A stretch of DNA of 12,271 nt. It comes from Verrucomicrobiales bacterium (GTDB lineage: Bacteria; Verrucomicrobiota; Verrucomicrobiia; Verrucomicrobiales; DEV007). Positions 1 to 7,056 of the stretch are shown one piece after another. The notes beneath the pieces were generated by a model, which did not search any database, was not told the origin of the DNA, and was given only the letters and a program-made list of their open reading frames with translations. The DNA is taken from positions 11,901 through 24,171 of the forward strand of contig PAHQ01000106.1 of assembly GCA_002705125.1 (NCBI GenBank), given 5' to 3'. The position numbers and the translations under genes are program-made. Position 1 is the stretch's first letter. Every line of letters starts with the position of its first letter.

Positions 1-915
1 GTTAGTGATTTAAAGGGGCTATCAAATGTGAACCCTTTGATAGTTAATATTGTTCCAGATCTGAGTGACCTTTTAGTGGCGTCTAAAGTGTCAGGGTTTT
101 ATTACAAATTGTATGAAATTAAAGCAAAGCGTGTGCAGCAATACCTTACTCGTTTGAATGCAATTCCTGATAAGCACAACTATTATGATTGTGAGACGAT
201 CTTAGAAATGAAGCATCCCAAGTCTGGTCGAAAGGTGTTATTTGTTCAAAGTGATATGGATGTTGTTTCAGATGGGTCTGATGGAGACCGCATGCCTGAA
301 TATGATAAGTATATCGCAGAATCTACAAATTATCAGCCTTTTACTAGTTATGGTTGGAGGAAGAAAACCAGCACTCCGAATCCTCTGCTTAAGAGGTGGG
401 AAAATAAACTTAGCGATGAGAAAAAGAACATTGCTAATACCACCAGATCATCGCAAAAAGCCGTAATTGAACAAAATATTTCTAAGTTAAAAAGAGAAAT
501 TGTTGATATGAAAGCCAGGAGTTTTCTCATTGCTAGAGCAGACCCCTTCATTGTTATTCCATCATGGATGAGGTCCTACAAAGAACAAAATGATTATGCC
601 CCTTCGGTAGGGGATTATGTTGCTGTGATTCATAAGGGAGGTGTTTATCCAGCCATTATTGGAGATACTGGACCAACATGGAAAATAGGAGAGGCTTCTC
701 TTAGGTTGGCTAAAACATTAAACCCAAAAGCAACTTCGTATAGTAGGCCAGTCAGTGATTTAAAAGTATCCTATTTAATTTTTCCTGGAACAGCCTCAAA
801 ACCAGATGCTCCAAATTTGAAGGAATGGGGGATGAAGATTAAAGGTTTTCTCAATGAAATTGGTGGCTTAGGCGAAGGTTATTCTTTGCACAATTGGGAG
901 AGCTATTTTCAGTAA
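1..915 (+). CDS. Chitosanase-like glycoside hydrolase (GH75-type), 5' end outside window
   Basis: The frame is open from base 1, so the true start is probably upstream; the first possible start inside is GTG at 28 (295 codons to TAA at 913-915), and residue numbers here count from it. The protein resembles family 75 chitosanases, which cleave beta-1,4-linked glucosamine polymers. Matching features are QSDMDVVSDG at residues 74-83, a TSYGW segment, IPSW after residue 175, and GDYVAVIH followed by GDTGP and GEAS. D213 and E222 in the last two motifs are the likely catalytic acids by analogy with fungal GH75. A charged, probably helical insert (about 117-170) separates the two halves. From GTG 28 there is no signal peptide, unusual for a secreted glycanase and another hint of a missing N terminus. 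Family assignment is by motif recall, so moderate confidence; an uncharacterised relative is the alternative. Confidence 0.6.
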   Translation, partial: VSDLKGLSNVNPLIVNIVPDLSDLLVASKVSGFYYKLYEIKAKRVQQYLTRLNAIPDKHNYYDCETILEMKHPKSGRKVLFVQSDMDVVSDGSDGDRMPEYDKYIAESTNYQPFTSYGWRKKTSTPNPLLKRWENKLSDEKKNIANTTRSSQKAVIEQNISKLKREIVDMKARSFLIARADPFIVIPSWMRSYKEQNDYAPSVGDYVAVIHKGGVYPAIIGDTGPTWKIGEASLRLAKTLNPKATSYSRPVSDLKVSYLIFPGTASKPDAPNLKEWGMKIKGFLNEIGGLGEGYSLHNWESYFQ

Positions 916-935
916 TGAAAAGGTATACTAAATTG

Positions 936-960
936 CATATAAATCATTTGTAATTATATG
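936..960. repeat. AT-rich inverted repeat in the 916-999 gap
   Basis: CATATAA (936-942) is the exact reverse complement of TTATATG (954-960), with an 11-nt loop. An overlapping alternative pairs AATCAT (942-947) with ATGATT (957-962). It is AT-only apart from one closing pair, and no T-run follows, so it is a poor terminator. An operator or chance palindrome in AT-rich DNA is equally possible. Confidence 0.25.
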
Positions 961-999
961 ATTAGAAGAGTTAGTAGTAATAATTCAGCTAACTAAATT

Positions 1000-1932
1000 A
1001 TGTCAGAGGAAGAGAAAACAAAGAAGCCTAAGTTTGTTATACCTGATTCAGGAAAAGAGAAAGCTTCCAATCGACTTCTTGTGCCACAGGAAAATTCTTC
1101 CTCAGTAGGTAAAGAATCCAAGCTTAAGCTCGTTGCAGAAGTTAATAAGGAATCATCAGATTCTGAAGGTGACTTACAAAACGTTATTTCGAGTAATGAG
1201 AATCCCGTAATTACTCAACAACCTGAGTCTAGTGTAATTGAATCTGATTTAGAGGAGCCAGTCAAAGTTGTGGCGATGACACCCCCTCCTATGGAGGAAG
1301 GGGTTGTAGGTGGATTGCCTAACCAGAACGAGGATAACTGGATGAAAGAGGCTTATCAACAAGTTGAGAATGCGGATAGGATTAATGAAGAGATAAAAAG
1401 TTCTCAGGATAATCAACTTGAGGTCAATACTGTCAATGAGGTTTCACAGGATCATAATGTAGAGCAAGAAGGCATAGAGACAGTGCAGCAGATGCCGCCA
1501 CAGGTTGCATCTGAGCAATCTCAGGTTGAGGTCCCAACAATTCATCAAATCCCACAAGCTCCGCCAGTGGCTTCAGCAACTCAGTATAATCAGCCGTATA
1601 CTCAACAAGCTTATCCTGCTGTGCCGCAACAGGGTTATTATCAACAAACTCCATATGGGAATTATCAGAACCAAATGATGCCTCCCCAAGAGCAGTTAAT
1701 GCAAGTTCCTTCAAAATCAGGTCTACCAGGGTGGTTCTATTTTTTGTTGGGTGCATGCATTGCAGCAATTATTATGGTTTTACTATTTGCAAGGGGACCA
1801 CAAAAAATTGCAGAATCGCTCAGACCAGATTTGGTCGAAAAAGGAAAAATTCTTGCATTGGAGTCACTTCCCGACTCGGTTAAAAAAAGTATTGTAATTG
1901 ATGGCGTTCCTCAGGGGGAAGTTAAAAAATAA
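1000..1932 (+). CDS. Q/P/Y-rich protein with one C-terminal-side membrane segment, function unknown
   Basis: I do not recognise a family in this 310-residue protein. Residues 1 to about 125 are charged, acidic and rich in Ser, Glu and Asn. Residues about 165-240 are rich in Gln, Pro and Tyr, with repeats such as QQAYPAVPQQGYYQQ, and look disordered. One hydrophobic segment (about 244-264, after LPGWF) is followed by a 46-residue charged tail ending in EVKK. There is no N-terminal signal peptide, so it is probably a membrane protein with a large disordered cytoplasmic part, anchored near its C terminus. The ATG at 1000 has no clear ribosome binding site, as is usual in this window. It lies 84 bp after the chitosanase-like gene on the same strand and converges on the peroxiredoxin gene. 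The protein beginning at 12017 shares the charged, Glu/Ser/Asn-rich N-terminal style but no clear sequence similarity. Confidence 0.8.
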   Translation: MSEEEKTKKPKFVIPDSGKEKASNRLLVPQENSSSVGKESKLKLVAEVNKESSDSEGDLQNVISSNENPVITQQPESSVIESDLEEPVKVVAMTPPPMEEGVVGGLPNQNEDNWMKEAYQQVENADRINEEIKSSQDNQLEVNTVNEVSQDHNVEQEGIETVQQMPPQVASEQSQVEVPTIHQIPQAPPVASATQYNQPYTQQAYPAVPQQGYYQQTPYGNYQNQMMPPQEQLMQVPSKSGLPGWFYFLLGACIAAIIMVLLFARGPQKIAESLRPDLVEKGKILALESLPDSVKKSIVIDGVPQGEVKK

Positions 1933-1936
1933 TTTT

Positions 1937-1954
1937 AATAGTTTATAGACTATT
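1937..1954 (-). terminator. Possible weak terminator between convergent genes
   Basis: AATAGT (1937-1942) and ACTATT (1949-1954) form a 6-bp stem with a 6-nt loop in the 30-bp gap between the convergent genes ending at 1932 and 1963. Read on the minus strand, after the peroxiredoxin stop, the stem is followed by AAAATTATTTTTT, a T-rich tract, so it could end that transcript. The stem is mostly A-T, hence low confidence. Confidence 0.35.
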
Positions 1955-1962
1955 GATCTTAA

Positions 1963-2496
1963 TTACTTTTGAATTTTTTCCAAGGCCTCTAAAACCTTTG
2001 AGGTATGACTTTTGGGTGAGGCTTTACGGTCAACCCAGGCAATTTTCCCATTGTGAATAATGAAACTCTCACGGCCACATATTTTTGGGGTAAACTTTTT
2101 TACACCGTAAGCTTTAACGAGTTCTCCATCTCTGTCAGAAAGGAGCGAGAAAGGTAAATTATTCTTATCTTTGAATTTCTTTTGGTCTGCAATTTTATCC
2201 ATGCTGACACCTATCACTTGAACCTTTTTTTCTTTTAACACTTTAAAACTGTCCCGCAAACTGCAGGCTTGAACAGTTCATCCGCCAGTATTGGCTTTAG
2301 GATAAAAGAAAAGTAATGTTGTGCCCTGTTTGAAGGTCTCCTCTAAATTGAGAGATTTTCCTGATTCATCTGACAATGTAGCGGTAGGTGCAATGTCTCC
2401 TGCTTTTGGATTTTCAGATGCTTTTATGCTTGGGCATAATAGGCTAAAAGGTGCGGCAAAAAAAGCAGCCTTAAGAATTTTTAGAAATTTTGTCAT
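1963..2496 (-). CDS. bcp: Selenocysteine-containing peroxiredoxin, BCP/PrxQ type, exported (TGA at 2278-2280 read as Sec)
   Basis: One frame of 178 codons runs from ATG (2496) to TAA, interrupted only by TGA at codon 73. Both halves match one thiol peroxidase of the BCP/PrxQ family, which reduces hydroperoxides. The active-site motif PxxxTxxC reads P66-KAN-T70-GG-[TGA73], so the TGA falls exactly on the peroxidatic cysteine. The following TVQACSLRD places a cysteine at 78, the +5 position of the resolving Cys in E. coli BCP. R142 is the probable conserved active-site arginine. Residues 1 to about 27 look like a signal peptide (hydrophobic core, cleavage near IKA-SE), giving a periplasmic protein of about 150 residues, normal for BCP. 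A SECIS-like hairpin starts just after the TGA. The proline usual in NTPGC is Gly here. It is divergent from the gene at 2623. The alternative is a nonsense mutation or sequencing error; the intact flanks and exact position argue against it. Confidence 0.85.
2248..2277 (-). promoter_or_regulatory. Bacterial SECIS-like hairpin immediately downstream of the in-frame TGA
   Basis: In the peroxiredoxin mRNA the 30 nt after UGA fold as follows. ACUGU (nt 1-5 after UGA) pairs with ACAGU (nt 26-30), a 5-nt bulge (UCAAG) lies on the 5' side, and CCUGCA (nt 11-16) pairs with UGCGGG (nt 20-25, one G-U pair) around a GUU triloop. The loop begins 16 nt after UGA with a G at its first position. This agrees with what I recall of the bacterial SECIS model: apical loop 16-37 nt from UGA and a G among the first two loop bases, as recognised by SelB. 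The upper stem covers the codons for A77, C78 and S79. The fold was made by hand, with no energy calculation. Confidence 0.7.
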
Positions 2497-2622
2497 ATTA
2501 ATTATCTATTTCCTTGATGGAGATATTCTCTAATTATTTAGTATAATCTGCCCTCAATTGTTATTTCTATAAAGAACTTTGTTTGTATAATTTAATATAC
2601 ATCTATAGGGTTTTCAAAACAG
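2497..2622. promoter_or_regulatory. Divergent intergenic region with -10-like hexamer
   Basis: This 126-bp AT-rich gap must carry the promoters of both the peroxiredoxin (minus) and the amidohydrolase pair (plus). A perfect TATAAT at 2586-2591 lies 31 bp before the ATG at 2623 and is a plausible -10 box for the plus-strand gene. No good -35 box is at normal spacing: the closest, TTGTTA at 2558-2563, would leave 22 bp. A second TATAAT at 2542-2547 also lacks a partner. I see no clear minus-strand promoter. Confidence 0.3.
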
Positions 2623-5600
2623 ATGAAATTGTCTCTAGTCTTATTCTTTCTTTTATTATCATGGTCATTAGGTCAGGTGAATGTTTCTCCTGTTGAGGGG
2701 ATAAATAAAAAAAATCCCCACATACATGCTCTGGTTGGAGGTGTGATTGTTACCCCTGAAAAGGAATATGAGGGATCGATTGTTATTAGGAATGGCTTAA
2801 TTGATTCAGTCGGTGAAGAAATCAAAATACCTGAAGATGCTCGAGTTTGGGATGTCACAGGAAAAAGAATTTATCCTGGATTTATTGAGAGTTGTATGGA
2901 AACGGCTCTGGCAGAAGGTTTCGAGCCCGCTCACTGGAATTCAAATGTTATGCCAGACAGAAAAGTCTCATCATATTTAAATTTGGATGATGAAAAGTAT
3001 GAATCAATGAGAAGAATAGGTTTTTGTGTGATTCATGTTGTTGCTGATAAGGGTATATTCAGGGGTGAAAGTTCAACAATTCTTCTTAGAGAGGGTAAAG
3101 AAGGAGAACAGATTTTGAGTTCAGATACTGGCCAAGTTTTAGATTTTGATCATGGCCTAGGTGGATACCCATCCTCTCTGATGGGGTCATTGGCACTCGT
3201 AAGGCAGGTTTTATCTGATTCAAAGTGGTATCAAGTTCTCTCAAAAAAGAGTACGAGTTCTCCTTCATTAATTAAAAGGCCTTCTTATAATAGAGCACTA
3301 AAGAGTTTAGACCATGGAGGGCGGTTTTTTTTTATCACGAGAGATGAACTTGACTATGACCGAATTCATTCTTTAAAGAGTGAATTTGGATTAAATGCAA
3401 GTGTCGTTGGAAATGGTAGAGAATATCGAAGGCTGGACGTTTTAAAAAAAACAAGAGCACCTTTAATTGTACCTCTAAATTTCCCTGACTTACCCTCTGT
3501 TGACGACCCTGTGGGAGCGATGGATTATTCTCTGGAGGAGCTTCAGCATTGGGAATTTGCTCCATCAAGCCTGGCTTACCTCGCAAAAGAGGGTATAGAA
3601 TTTTCTCTTACTTCAAATAAAACAGAAAATCCTGAGGCTGAATTCTGGGATAGAGTAAGGACTGCAGTAAAAAGAGGCTTAGATCCCAGAATTGCGTTGA
3701 AAGCTCTTACTACAATTCCTGCGAATTATCTTGGAATGGAGAGTCGTTTAGGTGAATTAAGAGAGGGGGTAATTGCTAATATCGTCGTCACTGAAGGTGA
3801 CATTTTTAGACATAAAGATTCTAAAATAAAAGCTACTTGGGTCGAAGGAGTTCCGTATTTGAATGATAGTGATGAAACACCAGATGTCGAAGGGCAGTGG
3901 GAAATCACTTTTCCTGGCAATGACAAACCCTTCAGGTGGGAAATTCCCAAAGGTAAAAAAGTAAAAATAAAGAGTGGTGACGATGAGGATTTTCCTGCTC
4001 ATTGGAAAAATGATAGGCTTTTACTTTTTCCTCCTTCAAAATTATTTGGAGATGGTCAAGGCGTTACAAGAATGTCAGCATCATTCAATCTGGAAGAGGG
4101 CTCAATGAATGGTATAGCGGTTACAGAAACAGGAAAAACTTTTTGGTGGAATGCAAAAAAAGTTTCTAAAATTAGTGATGATAAACCTAAGAATAAAGAG
4201 ATAAAAGGGTTGTTGCCGGAACTTAAATTTTCGCATTATCCAGCTGGAGCTTATGGAGTTAAAAGAGTTAAAAGAGTTAAAAGAGTTTCAGATAAGGTGC
4301 TGTTTAAAAATGGAACGGTTTGGACCAGTGGGCCATTAGGAGTAATAAAAAAAGGATCTGTTTTAATCGAAGGAGGAAAGATTAAGGAAGTTTCTAATAG
4401 TTTGGTTGCACCAGAAGGGGTTCGAGTAATAGACCTTGAAGGTAAACATTTAACGCCGGGTCTCATCGACTGTCATTCTCATAGCGCTATTAGTAGAGGG
4501 GTTAATGAAGGTACTCATTCGGTTACTGTCGAAGTTAGAATATCAGATTCAATTGATCCGACAGATATTTCGCTTTACAGACAATTGGGTGGAGGGTTAA
4601 CAACAGCAAACTTGCTTCATGGATCTGCCAACCCGATGGGAGGGCAGAATCAAGTTATTAAGTTGAGGTGGGGTTCAGGTCCAGAAGGACTTAAATTTAA
4701 CGGGGCTAAGCCTGGAGTGAAGTTTGCACTTGGGGAGAATGTTAAGCAGTCGAATTGGGGTGACAATAAAACTACTAGATACCCCCAAACAAGGATGGGT
4801 GTTGAGCAGATAATGAAGGATTCATTTATTGCGGCCAGAGAATATGAATCGGAAAAACAAAATGCCGCTAAAAAGAATTTGCCACACAGAAAGGATTATA
4901 GAAAAGAGGCCCTATTAGAAATTTTAAATGGTGAAAGAATAGTTCACATTCATTCATATAGGCAGGATGAAATATTAATGTTTGTCAGATTAGCCCAAGA
5001 GTTCGGCTTCACAGTAGGTACTTTTCAGCATGTTCTTGAAGGCTACAAGGTAGCAGACGCCATAGCAGAAATAGGTGCAGGAGGTTCAACGTTTAGTGAT
5101 TGGTGGGCTTATAAATTTGAGGTTTACGATGCGATTCCTTTTAACGGAGCCTTAATGCAGGAGATGGGAGTCATTACATCTTTTAATTCTGATAGTAGTG
5201 AGCTTGCATGCAGGATGAATGTTGAGGCAGCCAAAGCTGTTAAATATGGAGGTATGTCTGAACCAGAGGCGTTAAAGTTTGTGACAATTAATCCTGCTAT
5301 ACAACTTCGAATTGATGAGCGCGTTGGCTCCATTGAACAAGGCAAAGATGCTGATTTAGTGATATGGAATGGCCCCCCCTTATCCACTTATAGTAAAGCC
5401 GAGCAGACATGGATTGATGGAATTAAGTATTTCGATATTAATTCAGATGAGGAGTTGAGACAAAGTACTAAGACTGAAAGGAATAGGTTAATAAATATTG
5501 TGATGAATGAGAGCCTGAGTAATGGCTCAGGTGAAAAATCTAAAAGTCAAGAGGACCAAGAAAATGAGAAGATTACTTTTAAAAAGCAGTTACCAAGATG

Positions 5601-5700
5601 GATTCCTATCACTCAGAGCCAATGCTCTACAATTTTTAGAAAACTTTATCACAACGGCCAAAGTCTTCATACGTGTACGACTAATGGTTGCTGCAAATAA
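2623..5700 (+). CDS. Exported tandem amidohydrolase: degenerate N-terminal module fused to metal-binding C-terminal module
   Basis: This 1025-residue protein starts with a signal peptide (MKLSLVLFFLLLSWSLG) and has two amidohydrolase-superfamily modules. Module 1 (about 35-425) keeps the fold landmarks, such as IYPGFIES near 84-90 and an LGELREGVIANIVV segment, but C91 and E93 stand where the HxH metal ligands belong, so it is probably inactive. A middle part (about 425-560) starts VEGQWEITFPGNDKPF and looks beta-rich. Module 2 (about 560-970) has the full ligand set: H618 and H620 (DCHSHS), H775 and H777 (VHIHSY), H803 (FQHVLEG), D857 (SFNSDSSE), then GSIEQGKDADLVIW. It is therefore the likely hydrolase for a C-N bond in a cyclic amide or dipeptide-like substrate, probably periplasmic. 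A Lys/Glu-rich stretch and a Cys-rich end (CTTNGCCK) follow. The next gene starts 6 bp downstream. Confidence 0.85.
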   Translation: MKLSLVLFFLLLSWSLGQVNVSPVEGINKKNPHIHALVGGVIVTPEKEYEGSIVIRNGLIDSVGEEIKIPEDARVWDVTGKRIYPGFIESCMETALAEGFEPAHWNSNVMPDRKVSSYLNLDDEKYESMRRIGFCVIHVVADKGIFRGESSTILLREGKEGEQILSSDTGQVLDFDHGLGGYPSSLMGSLALVRQVLSDSKWYQVLSKKSTSSPSLIKRPSYNRALKSLDHGGRFFFITRDELDYDRIHSLKSEFGLNASVVGNGREYRRLDVLKKTRAPLIVPLNFPDLPSVDDPVGAMDYSLEELQHWEFAPSSLAYLAKEGIEFSLTSNKTENPEAEFWDRVRTAVKRGLDPRIALKALTTIPANYLGMESRLGELREGVIANIVVTEGDIFRHKDSKIKATWVEGVPYLNDSDETPDVEGQWEITFPGNDKPFRWEIPKGKKVKIKSGDDEDFPAHWKNDRLLLFPPSKLFGDGQGVTRMSASFNLEEGSMNGIAVTETGKTFWWNAKKVSKISDDKPKNKEIKGLLPELKFSHYPAGAYGVKRVKRVKRVSDKVLFKNGTVWTSGPLGVIKKGSVLIEGGKIKEVSNSLVAPEGVRVIDLEGKHLTPGLIDCHSHSAISRGVNEGTHSVTVEVRISDSIDPTDISLYRQLGGGLTTANLLHGSANPMGGQNQVIKLRWGSGPEGLKFNGAKPGVKFALGENVKQSNWGDNKTTRYPQTRMGVEQIMKDSFIAAREYESEKQNAAKKNLPHRKDYRKEALLEILNGERIVHIHSYRQDEILMFVRLAQEFGFTVGTFQHVLEGYKVADAIAEIGAGGSTFSDWWAYKFEVYDAIPFNGALMQEMGVITSFNSDSSELACRMNVEAAKAVKYGGMSEPEALKFVTINPAIQLRIDERVGSIEQGKDADLVIWNGPPLSTYSKAEQTWIDGIKYFDINSDEELRQSTKTERNRLINIVMNESLSNGSGEKSKSQEDQENEKITFKKQLPRWIPITQSQCSTIFRKLYHNGQSLHTCTTNGCCK
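4261..4287 (+). repeat. Three tandem copies of a 9-bp unit inside the amidohydrolase gene
   Basis: AAAAGAGTT is repeated exactly three times in frame, giving KRVKRVKRV in the linker just before the second amidohydrolase module. It is a basic, probably surface-exposed stretch that could vary in copy number by replication slippage without breaking the frame. Confidence 0.85.
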
Positions 5701-5706
5701 TTAACA

Positions 5707-7056
5707 ATGAGATCTACTATATACATTTTCTTATTATCAATATTTAGTTTCATATCTTTAGAAGCTAATGAGAATTTACCTTCGACTTTACCCAATAAGC
5801 CGATTCTGTTCAGGGGAGGAACTATTCATCCAGTGAGTTCAGAGGCGTTTAAAGGTGACCTTTTGATTGAAGGCAGTGTGATCAAGAGTCTTTTTAAGGC
5901 TCCAAAGTCTTTCCCCAAAGAGAAGGTGCCGTCTGTTCAGGTGGTTGAATGTAAAGGTTTGCATTTATACCCTGGCATGATTTCAGCTAATTCTGTACTT
6001 GGGCTTACCGAAATTAGAGCAGTTAGAGCTACTCGAGATATGATTGAGGCTGGAGATATTAATCCAAACGTTAGAGCTGAGGTGGCTGTGAATCCAGACA
6101 GTGAACTTTTTCCTGTCACTAGAAGTAATGGTGTATTGCATGCATTAAGTGTTCCGCAAGGCAATGGATTAATTTCAGGTAAATCCGCTTTAATGAGCCT
6201 TGATGGTTGGACCTGGGAGGAAATGGTTATTAAAAGCTCTGTAGGCATGCACATGAAATGGCCTCTAGTACCGAGTCCGGAAAGAGGTGCTAACAAAAAG
6301 CAAAAAGAGGAAATTCAAAAGAGGAAAAAGGCTGCAATATCTAAACTAAAAAAGATAAAAGAAAGTTTTCTTAGGGCGAGGGCTTACCATAAGGCGAAGC
6401 AAGACAAAGGTAGGTCTGATAAAATTGATTTAAGATGGGACTCGATGGGGCCTGTATTAAAAGGGGACGTGCCCATATATGTACATGTTAATAAACTTTC
6501 CGGTATTCGGAGTGCAGTAAATTTTGCAGTAGAACAAAACATTAGAATTGTAATTGTTGGTGGAGCTGATGCTTGGAGAACGATACCCCTATTAAAGAAG
6601 CACTCAGTGCCTGTGGTAATAAGTCCAGTTAATGCTCTTCCATCTAGAAGATGGGAAGAATACGACACTCCCATGGTTAACCCTTTAAAACTTTATCAGG
6701 GAGGTGTTCAGTTTTGTATTGCTGGCCCTGGAGGATCAATGGATGCTCCTCATGAGAGGAATCTTCCTTACGAGGCAGCTAGAGCTGCTGCTTATGGTTT
6801 ACCAAAAGATGAGGCGCTAAGGTCTGTGACTTTATACCCAGCTAATATTCTTGGAGTTGGAGATCGTCTTGGTTCCTTGGAAATAGGAAAGGATGCGACA
6901 TTGATAGTCTGCACAAATGATCCTCTAGAGGTTACGAGTAATGTTGAAATGGCTTATATCAAAGGTAAGCCTATAGGGCTTTCAAACAAGCAGACGCGAC
7001 TTTACGAAAAATATAAAGTCAAGTATCGCCAACTCAGAGAAAAAAATAAGGGTTAA
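5707..7056 (+). CDS. Exported amidohydrolase-superfamily protein lacking the usual metal ligands
   Basis: This 449-residue protein has a signal peptide (MRSTIYIFLLSIFSFISLEA) and one amidohydrolase module. The N-terminal beta part (GGTIHPVSSEAF, GDLLIEGSVIKSL) and the C-terminal part (LGSLEIGKDATLIV) are typical of the superfamily. The HxH position reads N95-S-V97 after LYPGMISA, and the later HxH reads H260-V-N262, so classical metal binding looks lost; D346 may keep the place of the conserved Asp. A Lys-rich helical stretch (about 195-225) interrupts the fold. The gene follows its larger paralogue by 6 bp and is surely cotranscribed, so a partner or regulatory subunit of the active module is plausible. 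A divergent active enzyme is the other option. No ribosome binding site is visible at the ATG. Its last bases overlap the convergent oxidoreductase gene. Confidence 0.85.
   Translation: MRSTIYIFLLSIFSFISLEANENLPSTLPNKPILFRGGTIHPVSSEAFKGDLLIEGSVIKSLFKAPKSFPKEKVPSVQVVECKGLHLYPGMISANSVLGLTEIRAVRATRDMIEAGDINPNVRAEVAVNPDSELFPVTRSNGVLHALSVPQGNGLISGKSALMSLDGWTWEEMVIKSSVGMHMKWPLVPSPERGANKKQKEEIQKRKKAAISKLKKIKESFLRARAYHKAKQDKGRSDKIDLRWDSMGPVLKGDVPIYVHVNKLSGIRSAVNFAVEQNIRIVIVGGADAWRTIPLLKKHSVPVVISPVNALPSRRWEEYDTPMVNPLKLYQGGVQFCIAGPGGSMDAPHERNLPYEAARAAAYGLPKDEALRSVTLYPANILGVGDRLGSLEIGKDATLIVCTNDPLEVTSNVEMAYIKGKPIGLSNKQTRLYEKYKVKYRQLREKNKG

Noticed and set aside
2278..2496. A separate truncated peroxiredoxin gene (72 codons) followed by an independent 98-codon gene
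   Set aside because: Both are in one frame, complete each other as a single BCP/PrxQ protein, and the downstream piece would need a start inside the active-site helix and would lack the catalytic residue.
1963..2496. Peroxiredoxin as a pseudogene, or TGA recoded as Trp (genetic code 4)
   Set aside because: There is no second lesion, the TGA sits exactly on the catalytic Cys, and Trp is encoded by TGG throughout the window with no other in-frame TGA.
5522..5704. Small gene of 60 codons overlapping the amidohydrolase 3' end
   Set aside because: It lies inside a longer in-frame gene, has no ribosome binding site and no recognisable product; kept only as a possible frameshift note.
5937..6296. 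Minus-strand 119-codon ORF inside the second amidohydrolase gene (and similar ones at 6384-6674, 5124-5387, 1433-1768)
   Set aside because: They are antisense to strong coding frames, with no start signals or family features.
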